A DNA stretch of 64,000 nucleotides from Membranipora membranacea (lineage: Eukaryota > Bryozoa > Gymnolaemata > Cheilostomatida > Membraniporidae): NCBI GenBank assembly GCA_914767715.1, contig OU612065.1, positions 18,476,001-18,540,000 on the forward strand. The letters are read 5' to 3'. The notes beneath the pieces were generated by a model, which was not told the DNA's origin, searched no databases, and saw only the letters and a list, made by a program, of their open reading frames with translations. The translations under genes and the position numbers were made by a program. How positions within the stretch are numbered: the stretch's first letter is position 1; every line of letters starts with the position of its first letter. This document shows positions 34,001 through 47,000 of the stretch, piece by piece.

Positions 34001-37000
34001 TTACACACAACAAGATTCCATCATTGCCTTTTGCAATCAGCCAGAAACTATACTGCAAACCTAGCTTCTCACTCTTACCGAGCATTGGTGAAAAATAGAA
34101 ATCTGTAAGCCAACGACCCCAACGCACAGAGTCTGATTTCTTCTAGCAAAACTAGTACCAACTATCTGATTACAGTTTAGTTTTTAGCTCCAGGTAATGT
34201 TATTAGAGTCTCTCCTTCACTAATATCATGGTTATGCAAGCAGACCCCCACACTACGATCATCTTCCACCTTCCTAGAGCACGCACACCAACAAGCCATA
34301 ACAGTGATAATGGATAGAATGAGATAGAGACTTACCTGAAAAGTGACAGAACAAGTGCTCAGTAGAATCCTATCTGTGAGGATGCCGGCGTTCTGCAATC
34401 AGGAAAATTATTTAGTGTGAGACACAAAATATACCCTGACAAAAAATTCCAATACAATCTGAGACACGACTATGATAATAACCAAGTCTGCAAATTAAAT
34501 AGCCTACAACTGAGTATAAGCTCAAGGTTAAGATATGTAGGTCCAGGCGCCAACTACTGTATGAATAGACAGCAGTCTCGTTACTAACAAGTCCCTAGAG
34601 GATCAAATAATAGCCAGACAGCACTCAGCAATCACACAAGCGTGAGTAATCGGCTGACCAGTGGACAGTATTGTCCACTCCCTCGCTTGTGTTTGTTAGC
34701 GTTTACAATTAGCGGTATACAATTACAGTTAGCAATATACAATCTTCATTACTTGAGCATATTCAGATGCACAAATTACAATGTACATGACTTTGATCGA
34801 CCGAGTAGCAAGCATCGTAAGTAGTATGCGTAAGAATCTCATATATGGGGCTGCTTCCGATGACTCGATCGAATAAATTCTGCCTCAAAACGTAGCATGC
34901 ATGCAAAAGATGGAGCACCACCAGTTAGGTTAGAAGGATTCTCCGCATCATACGCTTTCACAAGTTGTCACTGAAACGGCATTAGAATATAAACCGGCTC
35001 TTCACCATTACCTTTAATTCCGTATTCCTCAAGCAATAACTTTAAACCATCCAACCAGTCGAGTCGTTAAAACTATCCAGTGCAACACACTTGCGCAGAG
35101 TAGTAGTGTCTCCTGTTAAAAAAAATTTTAATATCTTTTGCAGCCTAGCTTAGTCATACACAACTTGTCTACCGATATTCATGAGGATTAATGGCATGTG
35201 AAACGCAGTAACAGTGATTTATATAACGCACCACCGCGTTGGCACTGAGGTGAAACCACACAACAAAAATCTTGTATCAACAGCATCAAAGCGCTTATGT
35301 CACTGAGCATTAATGCATGTCTTTTTAGTTGTCTATGGAGTATATACTATCTCAACGTCGAAGCGATCGTAGCAAAAGGCAGCAATCTGGCTATCAACAT
35401 ATATTTGAATACACTTGGTTCCCGGTCTGGTAGCGGAGGGATATTGAAAAATAGCGCGTTGAGGCACACCTAGTAAAATGGGTCAGCGACCGCTTTGCTA
35501 TTGCGCTGTGCTGATTTTTAGGCACAAGGAATATTACGAGATACAACCCTTTAACAGGCCTCCATAAGTGGTGCCCCAAAATTTGATTGCTAGCAGACAA
35601 AACCCTCAAAATCTTTTCTCTGGCTAACCCACCCATACTACACCCAAGACAATGCACCAAGCATAAAAAGGCGTCAGACTCAAACCCGTCGTTAGAGTGT
35701 GCGCCAGCTTCATAAATATTACGTGTTCAAGTTGCAGACATGCCAATGCACTATCAAATGGATACCTGCCCTCCCACCATGTTTATTGGAATACTGCAGA
35801 CAGCATAGATAGTCAGTCATAAGCTAACCTTATATAACCTGTCACAGGCGCAATTACACTTGTGTGGTAAGACTGCTTCCTTGTTGGAGTAAAGAACCGA
35901 CGGAACATTATGGTAAAATTCACCAGAGTTCAAGGTTGAAAATTTCTCAATTTCTCAATATCAGAGTGAACTGCTTAATCCTTGGTCCAACTTCAAAGAG
36001 ATTAATTTTTATATTATGATTAGGAATGGTACAATGGGTCCTTGAAACGTTAAGGGTAACGTTTTGGCAAAACTTTCTCTACCCTGTCACATGTGACAAG
36101 GCTATTAATGCATAATGACATCTTAAATTTGGTTTCACATTGGCATATTGCTGTCAAATCACTTTTATTATAGACTTTTTTTTATTTGACCTGCAATGAG
36201 TGACTAGGCAATATTTACTCCCTGGCTTGATTATTTATGTGGGGATAAATCAAAAACTCTGATGATGATGCGATTGTAATACTATTAATTTATACGTATT
36301 TTATCTATTTATTATTTGTTCCCACGGTGCTTGCTTTGTGGAATTATACATACTCTCTGTTGAACATTCTGGTAGCATATGCCCGATAGAATGACAAAAT
36401 AAAGGGATTTAAGTATAGTGACGGGCGGGGGGGGGGGGGGAGGGAAGAGTTGGCTTCAAAAGTCTTGGCCATACTAAGTGAAAGATTGAGTAAGTTAACC
36501 AAACAGCGGCAATCAATCTTTTGTGTCAGGTCATACCCACAGTTATTAGGGCGGAGTAGGTTATCACAAAATTTGACACTAGTGTCACCTGACCTTGTAG
36601 GCAATATCATTTCAGCCAAAATAAGCATGCCAAACTTAACTGAGGCACATCAAAAGCAAACTATCGAATTTCCTGCCTTTGTGATTGTATCTGAATAATA
36701 TCTAGGAATTGCACTCCACTTAAAGTGTTTTCAAAGCCTCAATGTCGGCTCAATGTCACTCCGCACAACAGCAGTATGGTGGGTCAGAATGTGGGCTTTT
36801 TTTTATCAATAGTGTGAATTTTCTTGGGAAATTTATGCAGGTGGTCAGCCTTAGCCTCAGTATGTCTCCTTTGTTCAAATTTAAGTATCAGCAACTTTCT
36901 AGGAACTTTTTATTGTTTTGACAATGTGGATGCCCTTTCTACAAATTGGATTGTATGAGGGGCCATAAGTAAATTTAAAAAAAAAACCACAATATCAACA

Positions 37001-38000
37001 TATTAATGGTTGACCATCAGTGAGAATCAGATACATAGGAACTGAATGTCTTTCTGTGTAGTGAATGAACGAATGGATGATAGTCTTGCTATGAACGCCT
37101 TCCAACTCCCAATGTAATTTGTACTGAAAAGGTCTTGTATTTTTTAACACTGTGGGAAACTAAGTTTTACAAGGTCTGTATCACAATATGCTACCCTACA
37201 AGTTGATAGATATACCGTTAATTTTTGAGACAAGAGTGCCAAGATAAGACTAAGTGTTTGGCAACAGCATTGTCAGCTGGCGCAGCGCCAAACTTGCCCC
37301 TGACCCTAGATGTGACCAGGCCATGCTTTGTCCCACTGCACTTTTGTTTATAGTTATGATATTCGAAGGCCGATCCTTTATCCTATTTTTGTTCATGTCT
37401 ATCCGGAGGAAGCATTGCAATCTTATCGATCTTAAAGTTCAGTCATACCATTTCGTTGCCGGGAGAGTAAACCCTCAGAAGACATGCAGAACTAAGGAAG
37501 TTGTCTCACTTGAATTATTATTGCAGTAGAGGCAAGTTGGGGATTAAAGTGGGCCTTGAAGTTCATATTCAACACAGCCTACCTGGGTCCCCCAATAGTA
37601 GATTAATATTTTGCTCATCACACTTTGCAGCTTTTTGACGGAAATATGCACATTCCTCACCCCCATTACGTTTGAAACATTGAGCCATTCATCTAATATA
37701 ACCAGATCCGGGTAACTTCAGTAATTGAGTGAATTCCATCCCACGTTCAAGGTAGCAGTGAAGGTTTGATAAAAGAAAACCGCGAACAAAGAATCAATAC
37801 TATGTACTTTTGAATAAATAGACTTGTGCTTCCTTTATTGATGCTTAAATTTCACTTTTTGAACAGAAATACATTCCTAAAATAGAAAGTAGATATCATA
37901 ATTCAGTATAGAAACAGTTGACAGCGGGCACTCCTGTGTCAAAAAAAACTTGATCCCCAGAAAAATTAAAATAGCTCATATTATTTCCGAACAGCTTCTA
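31091..38000. other. Long non-coding interval: transporter 5' region and IMMT 3' flank
   Basis: Apart from the 57-base upstream transporter exon at 34336-34392 I find no supported exon. The transporter promoter should lie at or beyond 34392, and the IMMT 3' UTR at its right edge: TTTATT on the plus strand at 37834-37839 is a minus-strand AATAAA, 160 bases after the IMMT stop. A partial tandem duplication (GAGGCAATGTTTTCGA, near 33590-33660) and a G-run of a dozen or more bases near 36425-36440 are the only repeats that stand out. Confidence 0.5.
34336..34392 (-). other. Upstream exon of the transporter gene
   Basis: Bounded by a good acceptor (CCTGATTGCAG) and a consensus donor (CAG then GTAAGT), 57 bases, on the minus strand upstream of the transporter's start exon. 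It has no ATG, yet it is open in the frame that would continue into the start exon, so either it is 5' UTR or translation could begin further upstream. Its assignment to the transporter is inferred from position. Confidence 0.5.
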
Positions 38001-41000
38001 TTACAAGACTAGATTTGAGCATTTTGACATAGCATAAGCGTACAGGACCTCAGAAACCTGTTTCACTTCAAGGTAAAGCCTTGCTTCTTCTATCCAGTTT
38101 TGTGCCAGACAGTGCGGCACTCCATCCAGCTGAATCATACACTTAAGGGCAGCAGGAAGACTCTGGCGCTTCATAAAATACTGCGCTTGAATTAAGAGTT
38201 CTTTAGCATCCATCCCATCAACTCCACATTGCTCCAGTTCATATTCCGTGGTGTAAACAGGCTTCACAGAGTATATAGCCATCTTACTAAGGAGACTCGA
38301 AAAAGTAGAAGTTACTATATTAGAAGACTTTGGGAAAATTGCTGCTTTCTTGCACTCATCGACCACATGGTCAAACCTGCGCTCTAGAGATGATGAGGAG
38401 AGTATTCCGCAATCTTTTGCTTTTGTTGGGACGGAGCTGAGAATAGTTTGGATGAATTTGCTGTCCTCAGCTGCTTTCTGACATCGAGCGAGGGGGCCGG
38501 CTATATTTATAACTTGGTCATCCACGGAGCCATCCGCATCTACAAGTCAAAATAGAAGCAGACAAAATTAATAATAGCTGATTATAACTCAATGCTGGGG
38601 AGTACAGTCCACTGGGAAATCAACGATAAATAAGTTTCGTGAAATTTATAAATAAAATTTGAGTTCGATTGTCACACTAACCAAAGCAGTATGAATATTC
38701 GCAGTAAAAGGAAATGTGAAAACACTGCGATAACAGGGCTAGTGAACTTTTCTAAGATGTGATTATCACAGGGTATCTTTACTCGTAATGTCGTTTTTAC
38801 ACTGGCATGCATATTTAATTGTTTAGCACATTCGTATCCTGCTCCTGAATATTAAAAACTCGGTCAATCAGTGGCTCTGATGTCATTCACTTCACGCTGC
38901 AAGGTCAGACCCTCGTTAGGCCTAAACATATTATTGTTAAAATTCCGACACAACTCAATTATTATGCGAGGTCATCTGGACTATCTTGTTTAAGTTTTGG
39001 TTGGAGCGGGATGGACAATTAAATCCCAGACCATCTCTATTTTCACTACTTATATTCTGCGTCATGTTTCAAACTTGGCTCAGTAGATGTCAAGTTGGCA
39101 AACTAGCAGATAAATCCATCCTCAATTTTGGACAAAAAAACAAATCAAGATCTAGATCAGGGTGAAAAAAAACTGCGGTTGCAACCTTGATCTTTCTGCA
39201 GATGATGAAAAAATAAATGTTACAACTGCTCATCAAGGCCACGTTGGCACTAAAGATCTTCTCTGAAAATAGATTGATTGTGGCATGTACGACCAATGTC
39301 CTCTTGGTTTTATTCAATGTTTTGACGAGGAAATGTTTCAACTGATAAGTAAACCAACAATCTTCGCTAGCATTAATGTTTCTGGGTACAAATACAAGAA
39401 CCCCTACAGAGAAACAATATTAGTTTTGTCTTTTCTGCGTGTCAACTTCTGACACACACCTAACAGATTTAAGGCTCAGTTTTGCCGAATAAAAATAAAT
39501 AACATGTTTGGTTTGGTCGCCCTTCTAGACATCTAAATTACTATGAAAAACGTTTCTCACTGATGGTCATTTAGTCTTTACCCCACCCTGCCAATTGTGG
39601 ACCTGTGTAGGGAGCAGCAGGTCAATATTAAAGCCTATTACCACCATCTATAGCCAGGTATTATCAAGGTGTGTAAGTAACTAAGATTTTTCAAAACCAA
39701 TTGCAGCTTGTTTAACCGAGAGATGAAAGATTAAATTCAGTAAATTTCATCGACTCGATCTTGCCCATGTCTTCTGTCTCACCAATTTAAAAAAAAATTA
39801 TGATCTGATAACTTTCTACATCGGGCATGTGACTCTAGGCATGCGCTAAGCAAGGGATGGTCACCAAGTTACAATTACAAAGGCGGCACAGTTATTGAAG
39901 TACAGGACGTGTGAACACAAAGTAGGACACCATGTTACGGAAACAGTGCAAAACAGTGCAAAACGGTGTTAATAATTAATAAAATCAAGGACGGAAAAGC
40001 TCTGCCTCCGCGACAGGAAGTTAAACACGTCTATCACAGGTATAAAGCTATATAAATACTCTATTTATATATATGATCACAAGTAATAGGAAGCGGATAC
40101 CTAAATGTGCTCAAAATGTGAGAAAGATTAATTTGATTTAAAATCTTAAATAAATTATTTCATTACCAGCTAGATTAACTGGTTGATTTCCTGTTGCATC
40201 GGAAAAATCTCTGCGTGGAAATCTTTTGCACCCCTGGTGTGATAACAACAAGGGAGACGAGTGCAGTTATTTGGTCTATTGATAATTTGATTAATAGAAA
40301 TCTTCCTAGTACTGCCGTCATGACCTCGGTTAACCCCAGTCCACCACGCAATGTCCTGCATATGCGTTATCACCTATGGGCCAAAGAACAACTGGTTTCA
40401 TGGACACTTTCTCCTTATATCCGATAACTTACCTCTCTTTAATACGGTGTAGAATAGACACTGAGAGCTTGAGGCTAACTCACGAACATCGCGCAAACAT
40501 TTATCTACATCAGCTTTTTCTGAAAAACAAAATTATGAAAACATGTTTGATATTTTTATTGCACGACAATACCTAATTTTCTTGGCATCATGTTATGTTG
40601 TTTGGTATTTTTACTAGGCCATGGAGGCGAATGTTATTGCAAACTTCTTCGTGGAAATGATTCAGCTTTCTGTTTCAACTTATTAAGAGAGATTTTGAGA
40701 GATACGTAACCATCTAAAGAAATATTTTTCGGTGAGGATGATTACCTACCAGGCCCAGACAAGACTGGATTTGGCGTGTATTTGTTTGTTTGGCTATTGG
40801 CATAGTCATTGTATAAATCACTGTCTGTTCTGTTTGTTGGAGAAAAAACAGCTCACGCCGCCTGATATCAAGCAGAGCAGACAGTGAAACAAGGTTCATT
40901 TTTCATTTTCATGTCGGACTAGAGTAACACTACCAGGATCTTTGGGATAAAGCAATCACGGCCGAGAGTTATTCTTCATAACAAGATTGTCTAGGAACCA

Positions 41001-44000
41001 GTCTGGAGGGGAAATTTTGTCCGATATGCTACAGCAGGGAGCCGTGAGACAGATACCACATTCACATATCTAACAATTGTATCATTATTTAAGACGTCCT
41101 GAACAGTGGCGTATTGCAACCACTTTGTTCGACCCCCTCCCCCTACCTATTGCCATGAGATCGCATAAAAATGCAGAAATTATGGTAAATATGGGGTATT
41201 TTATGTCTCAACCCCAGGACATGGGTTAGTTTTCAATCCGCCCCTAGCCTGTAAGTACTTAAAACTCAGTTTGGGATACACACCACTGGTGGTTGTGACA
41301 AGTCCGTCAACACGAGCAATGTGTTTAGCCAGACTATCGACATAGGTAGATCTCTCAAACCCCGCACGCTCCTCCATCACTTGTTTGAATTCCTCAATAA
41401 GCTGGTTCTGTTGTAGTTTTAACATGTCATTCATGTGGTTGTTCTGAGCTAAGGATTGTCTCACCAGCTCCTCCCTCATCTTCTGCTCATGGCAATCCAG
41501 TCTCTTCATCAACTATAGGAAAAGAAATTAGCAGCTACTTTGAAAAGGACTTATATAATGGGGTTTTCTAAGGCTCAGCGACAGAGGTTAGGATTTGTGG
41601 AAATGACAGTAAAGAAAGTGCTAGTTGCAGCAAGGAGTTACACTGTAACTTCTTGGTTACAGAGAAGTTCTCAAGCTTAGCCTGAGGCCTATAGCTGTGT
41701 TTTATCCTCCAAGGTTGAGGGAGTGGGCCATTTTCTAGTGTAGGTTTCCAGGCATTGCTTAAGAACTACAGTCAGATATGGCTCACTGTGACATTGTTGA
41801 AGCTACGAGAACAACCCTCAGTACAATAACAATGTTTTGCTTCATTAGGTAAGCCCATAAATTTAACCCACAACTTTTCTCTGATTGACGGTTGACAAAA
41901 AAAACTTTGGCGACATTGAAGCAGGGTTTCTCCCAGGTTACATCATAAAACGTACCGGTACAAAAACTCTGGAAACTTTTCCATTATATTACAGAGATTT
42001 TTGTGGTGGAATATTTGTTATTACCACAGTGATTCGTGCAGGCATTGCATCGGAGAATCAGAGAATGAATGAGTTTTGACAGGACTTTTAGGATATCCTC
42101 GACCGCAATGTTACAATGTACTTTGCTGCCCTTGGAGAGAAGGAGGTACTAGATAAGTACACATACATCACATTATAACGCCTCACCGCGCTCGGTGAGC
42201 TTGTTCCTTCTAATTGTATTCAGCCCAGTGAGCGCTGCACAGCGCCGCTAAGTTCACCAAGCTCATGAATCCTTGCCTCAAGGCAATCGTTTCACATGTA
42301 CTCTTGGAAACTTTCATGGCAGATAGTTAATAATATCAAGCGGGAGCGTTCATAATAATTATCAATAGTTCAGGGAGTTTCATTCCAAGCGCTGGGAGTA
42401 AAATAATTTGCGTGTTGTTTATTTTTCTGCATCCCGTGACCCAGACATGGCCGGGTAATGCACTTTCAAGCACACACTTATTTGTATTATATCTAAAATC
42501 GATAAATATTATTATTGAAAGCATTAATACAAAACAAGATTACCCAACTGTTACCTGCCTGAAAATTTCTGATGTGAAATGAAAAAAGTGGATTTAGTAC
42601 TGATGATGTCAGGATGCTTACGGTGAACAAAAAATTGTGAGAAATTTTGTTAACAATAAAAGGACAATAGGTTTTTTTTTGAAGTTGACTCAATTTTATA
42701 ACCAAGAGTACCGCTATGTTTTTGCAGATGTTCCGTCAAAAAGACAAGAATTTTCTCCTACTGTTTTCATTTTCTATTGAGCAAACAATCTGCTCTGCCT
42801 GGCAGAGATCTCAGGCTTTCTGCATTAAATCAATTTGAGGAAGGATATGTCCTTTCTCTGTGAAAATGTTTAAAGTTCGTGAATTTTTGTGACTGTAAAT
42901 TAGATGGGAGGAATTTTCATTACGTTACACAACTTGATTAACAGGCTAGATTATGAGCACGGCGAGGTCACGAATAAGTAGCATGTAACTTTTAGATACC
43001 TCCCAAAAACCAAATGACATTGAAACGGATGACATTGAAAAGGACGATAAAGGTTGCTCTGGTACGACCTTGAGCGATTTCAAAACTCCACAATAGTCTT
43101 AGATTTCACGTTTGAGGAAGCTCCACAGTTCATTCCAATGAATCATTAATTACATTACAGAGATTACAGCTTGAAATCAAATTACAAATCAGGCATCAAA
43201 TTAAATTGAGCCGCCATAAACATGGCAGTTGCCATTCTGCCTTTGAAGTCAGCACGTTTCGGCTAGAATCTGGAGGAAGTATGTAATAGTTCTGTTTGTC
43301 GCCCACACCTATAGAATGATTATATTATCTCCTTTGATGTTTGATCTAGGACAGGACACAATGTACAATGGCACAATCAATGCCCTTTGAAAAAAATCGC
43401 TGTGACTCAAAGCGATAGGTCAGCAGTCGTGTTCTCTCTGAATAAAGCTGGCGTCATCATCAGACCAAAAGCCACTCTTCACCAGGGCCACTGTGTACAC
43501 TTTTTCTCACATGCAACCATCGTCAATGCATTATGTTGATGATGGTTTAGTAAGGGCACCTTCATATTCAAAACTGAAACACCATGCCCTATCAAATACA
43601 TTCAATTTCTGATAATAAAATAATGAAATCATCTGGTCTCCTTTCCGCAAGCAATCAGACTTACCTCTTCTTGCTTTTCCTGGAGGCATTTGCATCTCTG
43701 AGTGTCTAGTTCAGATCTCAAGAGTTCAGCAAAGTCTTTATCATGCACATCTTTCTTCTCGCTCAAAACTTGCTGTAAACAGATAATTTATGGTAGATAC
43801 TTACAGTAAATGAAAACCGACTTCAAAGGATGACATGCAGACTAGAGCAAATAGGTAACAATTAAACACATAATAAATTTGAGCAATTTGGCACCTCTCA
43901 TATCTTGCCGCTTTCCTTTCCTGAAGGTTCTCGAAGCGGATACATGCTTAGCATTTTCTTGAACGCATGCCAGCGGAATTCAAACTTACTAAAAAAAGTT

Positions 44001-47000
44001 ACTTAACCAAACGTTACATAAATTTAATAGACACATTCAATTCGTTCACAGTAAAATTTTGTTATTGCATTATAACATTTCGGTGCCCATAAAAATTTAC
44101 TTCATAGCCGTTATTACAAGGCGATAAAAATGGAGTAGGTTTGGAAAAGTGTCAGTAGCAACAGCAGGATTGTATGGCACGCTTTTATTAGGTGGAGCAA
44201 CTTTCCAATTGAGTAACACATGTCTGACACCTGCGCAACACAAAGGTTGTCACCTCCTACTGCCATGTAGTGGACCTTGCTCAAGTACATACCGCCTCAT
44301 CCCATCTCTATGTGTATCTGTCAAGAGTGGCACTCCTCCCAAAAGGCCAACCTTGCTTCTTGGGAATATGGGATATTATATGTGGAGCTTGCACGTATGC
44401 AGGTCGTATGACTTGACCTGCTCAGCCTTGATTGAGAGACCAATCAAGGCCAGTTTTTTCAGGTAATGTGGCAATACGGTATTCAATTCTTGTGGTGCCT
44501 GTCATCAAGAAGTTAACTCCTTACTGTCATTGTCAATGTTTTTTTCCTCCCATGATTAAAAAATTGAAGGCCGTGATTGCTAATTCTCGACACCTGAGAG
44601 GGAATTTACAGAAACTTTCCATATGCACGGATATAGCCTACACTATAAATAAGTCATAAAAAAACATGAAAAATTGAATGAACGTGACCCATGAAGCAAA
44701 CCAAATTATCAACTCAAGCATCTAAATTTTGGCTGGTTGGCCTATAAGCAGGAAGGTAAATATTTTTTTGAGCTTCTCAAATATTCTGTGGACAAACTAC
44801 ACATGCAACTGTAAACTATCTACATGAAAATCACTGAGGTGTTGGTTTATTTGGATTCTGTTTGGATGAATTGCAACACTTGATTGGGTATTTCCGTCCA
44901 CCAAGCCAAGTTGACTGATTATGTCATCAAACTGCTCAGTTGGCTCGGCATGATGACCAAAAAACTGATGACCAAACGAATTGACCTTTCCAGAAATGAA
45001 GGCATGGTATGTTTTGTTGAGGGTGTAATTGAAGATTCACAAAATACAGGGTGTTTGTTTTTTCTCAAAACTAAGGCAGCAAAAACAATACGTAAACTTT
45101 GGCTGAGCATTAGCTGAGTAGTGTCATTTGAAAAAAATATTTTGCTACCAGAGGAAATTGTTCAAGGTCCGTAAGATAATATTTTGCCCGAGAACATCAC
45201 TTTTGCCGATTGTTGTGGGTTTTTTAAATATTATCACAAAAAACAGCTGTTTTTCTGTGTTTAACCTTATCTTGTTCCATGCCTGGCGACCATTAGACAA
45301 CCCAAACAGAGCATTGTATTACAGAAAATACTTTTTATGAGTAACGTTCATATCAACAATACTAATGATATACAGCAAGTGTGTCATCAGGAGTTCAAAG
45401 ATATAACAAAGCTCCTAAATACTGTCATCTCTGGGATACAATCTTTGTGTGACCAGACTATCTCACATGGTTAATGTCAAACTTGGATAATAATAAAGTC
45501 ACTCTTGAAGTCACACCCAGTAACCGGTAACATTTTGCAGAGACTGGGCCTAGATATTTATTACAGCTGAGTTTACATAAATTAAAAGGATTGTCTAAAA
45601 CCCCAGCTAAAACTAAATTGATTCTTAAAGTACCAGTGGTCGTATCATCATTTATTGAAAAGCTTTGGGCACCGAGTTTGGTTTTGACTGGCTGATATAG
45701 ACCACCTTTCACTATAGCTCAGGTCTGTACTAAGCAGAGTTTGTATATTGCAGTTAAAAAGTCCCCCTTTGAGGCGAGGCAGGGAGCCATCCTCACAGAA
45801 TTGAAGGTAAAGAGTCAAAAAAGTCAAGCCTCCCTACTCGATGATGTATATCATGTACTTAATTCCTGCTCTTTTGAGTACAACTTGACATTTGTCATTA
45901 AAAATTTATTGAAATTTATTTCACCTGGCTCCAAACTTTAGATCATCATCTGCATAAATACACAACCACAGTATAGATGTACTTTTAGTTTGATATTAAT
46001 CAAGGTTATTTAACTTTTGCTGTCATGATGCTTCTGCCCGCAATATATGTCATGATTTGATTGTTGGTAGGAGGCTCAGGAGCACTGGCCAAGGGTTTGT
46101 GAGCTTCGAGTTGTAAGAATTGAGCTGGTGAAGGCAGAGACTTTGGGTTGGTCTTGGATAGATAACGCCCGAGTAAAATAAATTGAATGTCTATAACCCC
46201 CAGCTACAATCAAATTGATTTTTAAAGTACAAGTGGTCGCATCATAATTTTTTGAAAATCTTTTGGCATCAATCATAAGTCGGTTTTTGACTGGCCAATA
46301 TAAACCACCCCAGGATAATGACTGATTTTACTTCACTATCGCTCAGGCCAGTACTAACAGGATCCCAGCTAGTTTAGACAGAGCTCATTCCTATGCCCAT
46401 ACCAAATAGCCAAGTTCCATCTCAGCATAGATGTGAGCGGCACCGACACCTCACACTATGGCTGAGATAACCATCTGATATATGACCGTGGCATAGCCTT
46501 GTCACGCAGCTACTCCCCAAACCAAAAAAATAGCCTCATGACAAGGCTAATCGTGGCTTCATCTCTACACACAGCAGAGTTTTGTGACTAATGCCATACA
46601 AACCTTTATTCGCTGATCTTCCATCACCTGGTGTGCACGCAGGTTTCTCTTCAGCTGGAAGATTCTCTGATGAGCGTGTGCCAACAAGGCGTTCAACTCC
46701 TCCTCAGACAGGTTAGAGCCTGGCAAGAGAAAAGAAAAACATAAACATCTATTAAATATGTATTATGACTCTGACAGTAAAGTAGTTTATGTCTGAGTTT
46801 GAGTGTTTTGTACTTTCACAAAAGGTAACCATTCAAGCAATGTATCAACAAAATACTTCAACTTCAAGGTCAAAATGGCTGTTATGTAATGTAATCCACT
46901 CACAGAAAAAATCGTGGCAATGTGAAATTCTTAGCTACAAGTTTGCCAGGTTTTAACCTCTAATCAGCATAAATCTAAATTAAGCCTACCAGCGCATTAA

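Noticed and set aside
40168-40236. Possible missing IMMT exon (minus strand, phase fits the last exon)
   Set aside because: Good-looking acceptor and donor, but the encoded residues do not match the expected helix; too weak to put in the gene model.
44149-44466. 105-codon plus-strand frame with hydrophobic start
   Set aside because: It lies in an IMMT intron on the other strand, with no domain and no polyadenylation or splice context.
45458-45712. 84-codon minus-strand frame resembling part of the frame at 46076-46276
   Set aside because: The similarity comes from the direct repeats described above, not from a conserved protein.
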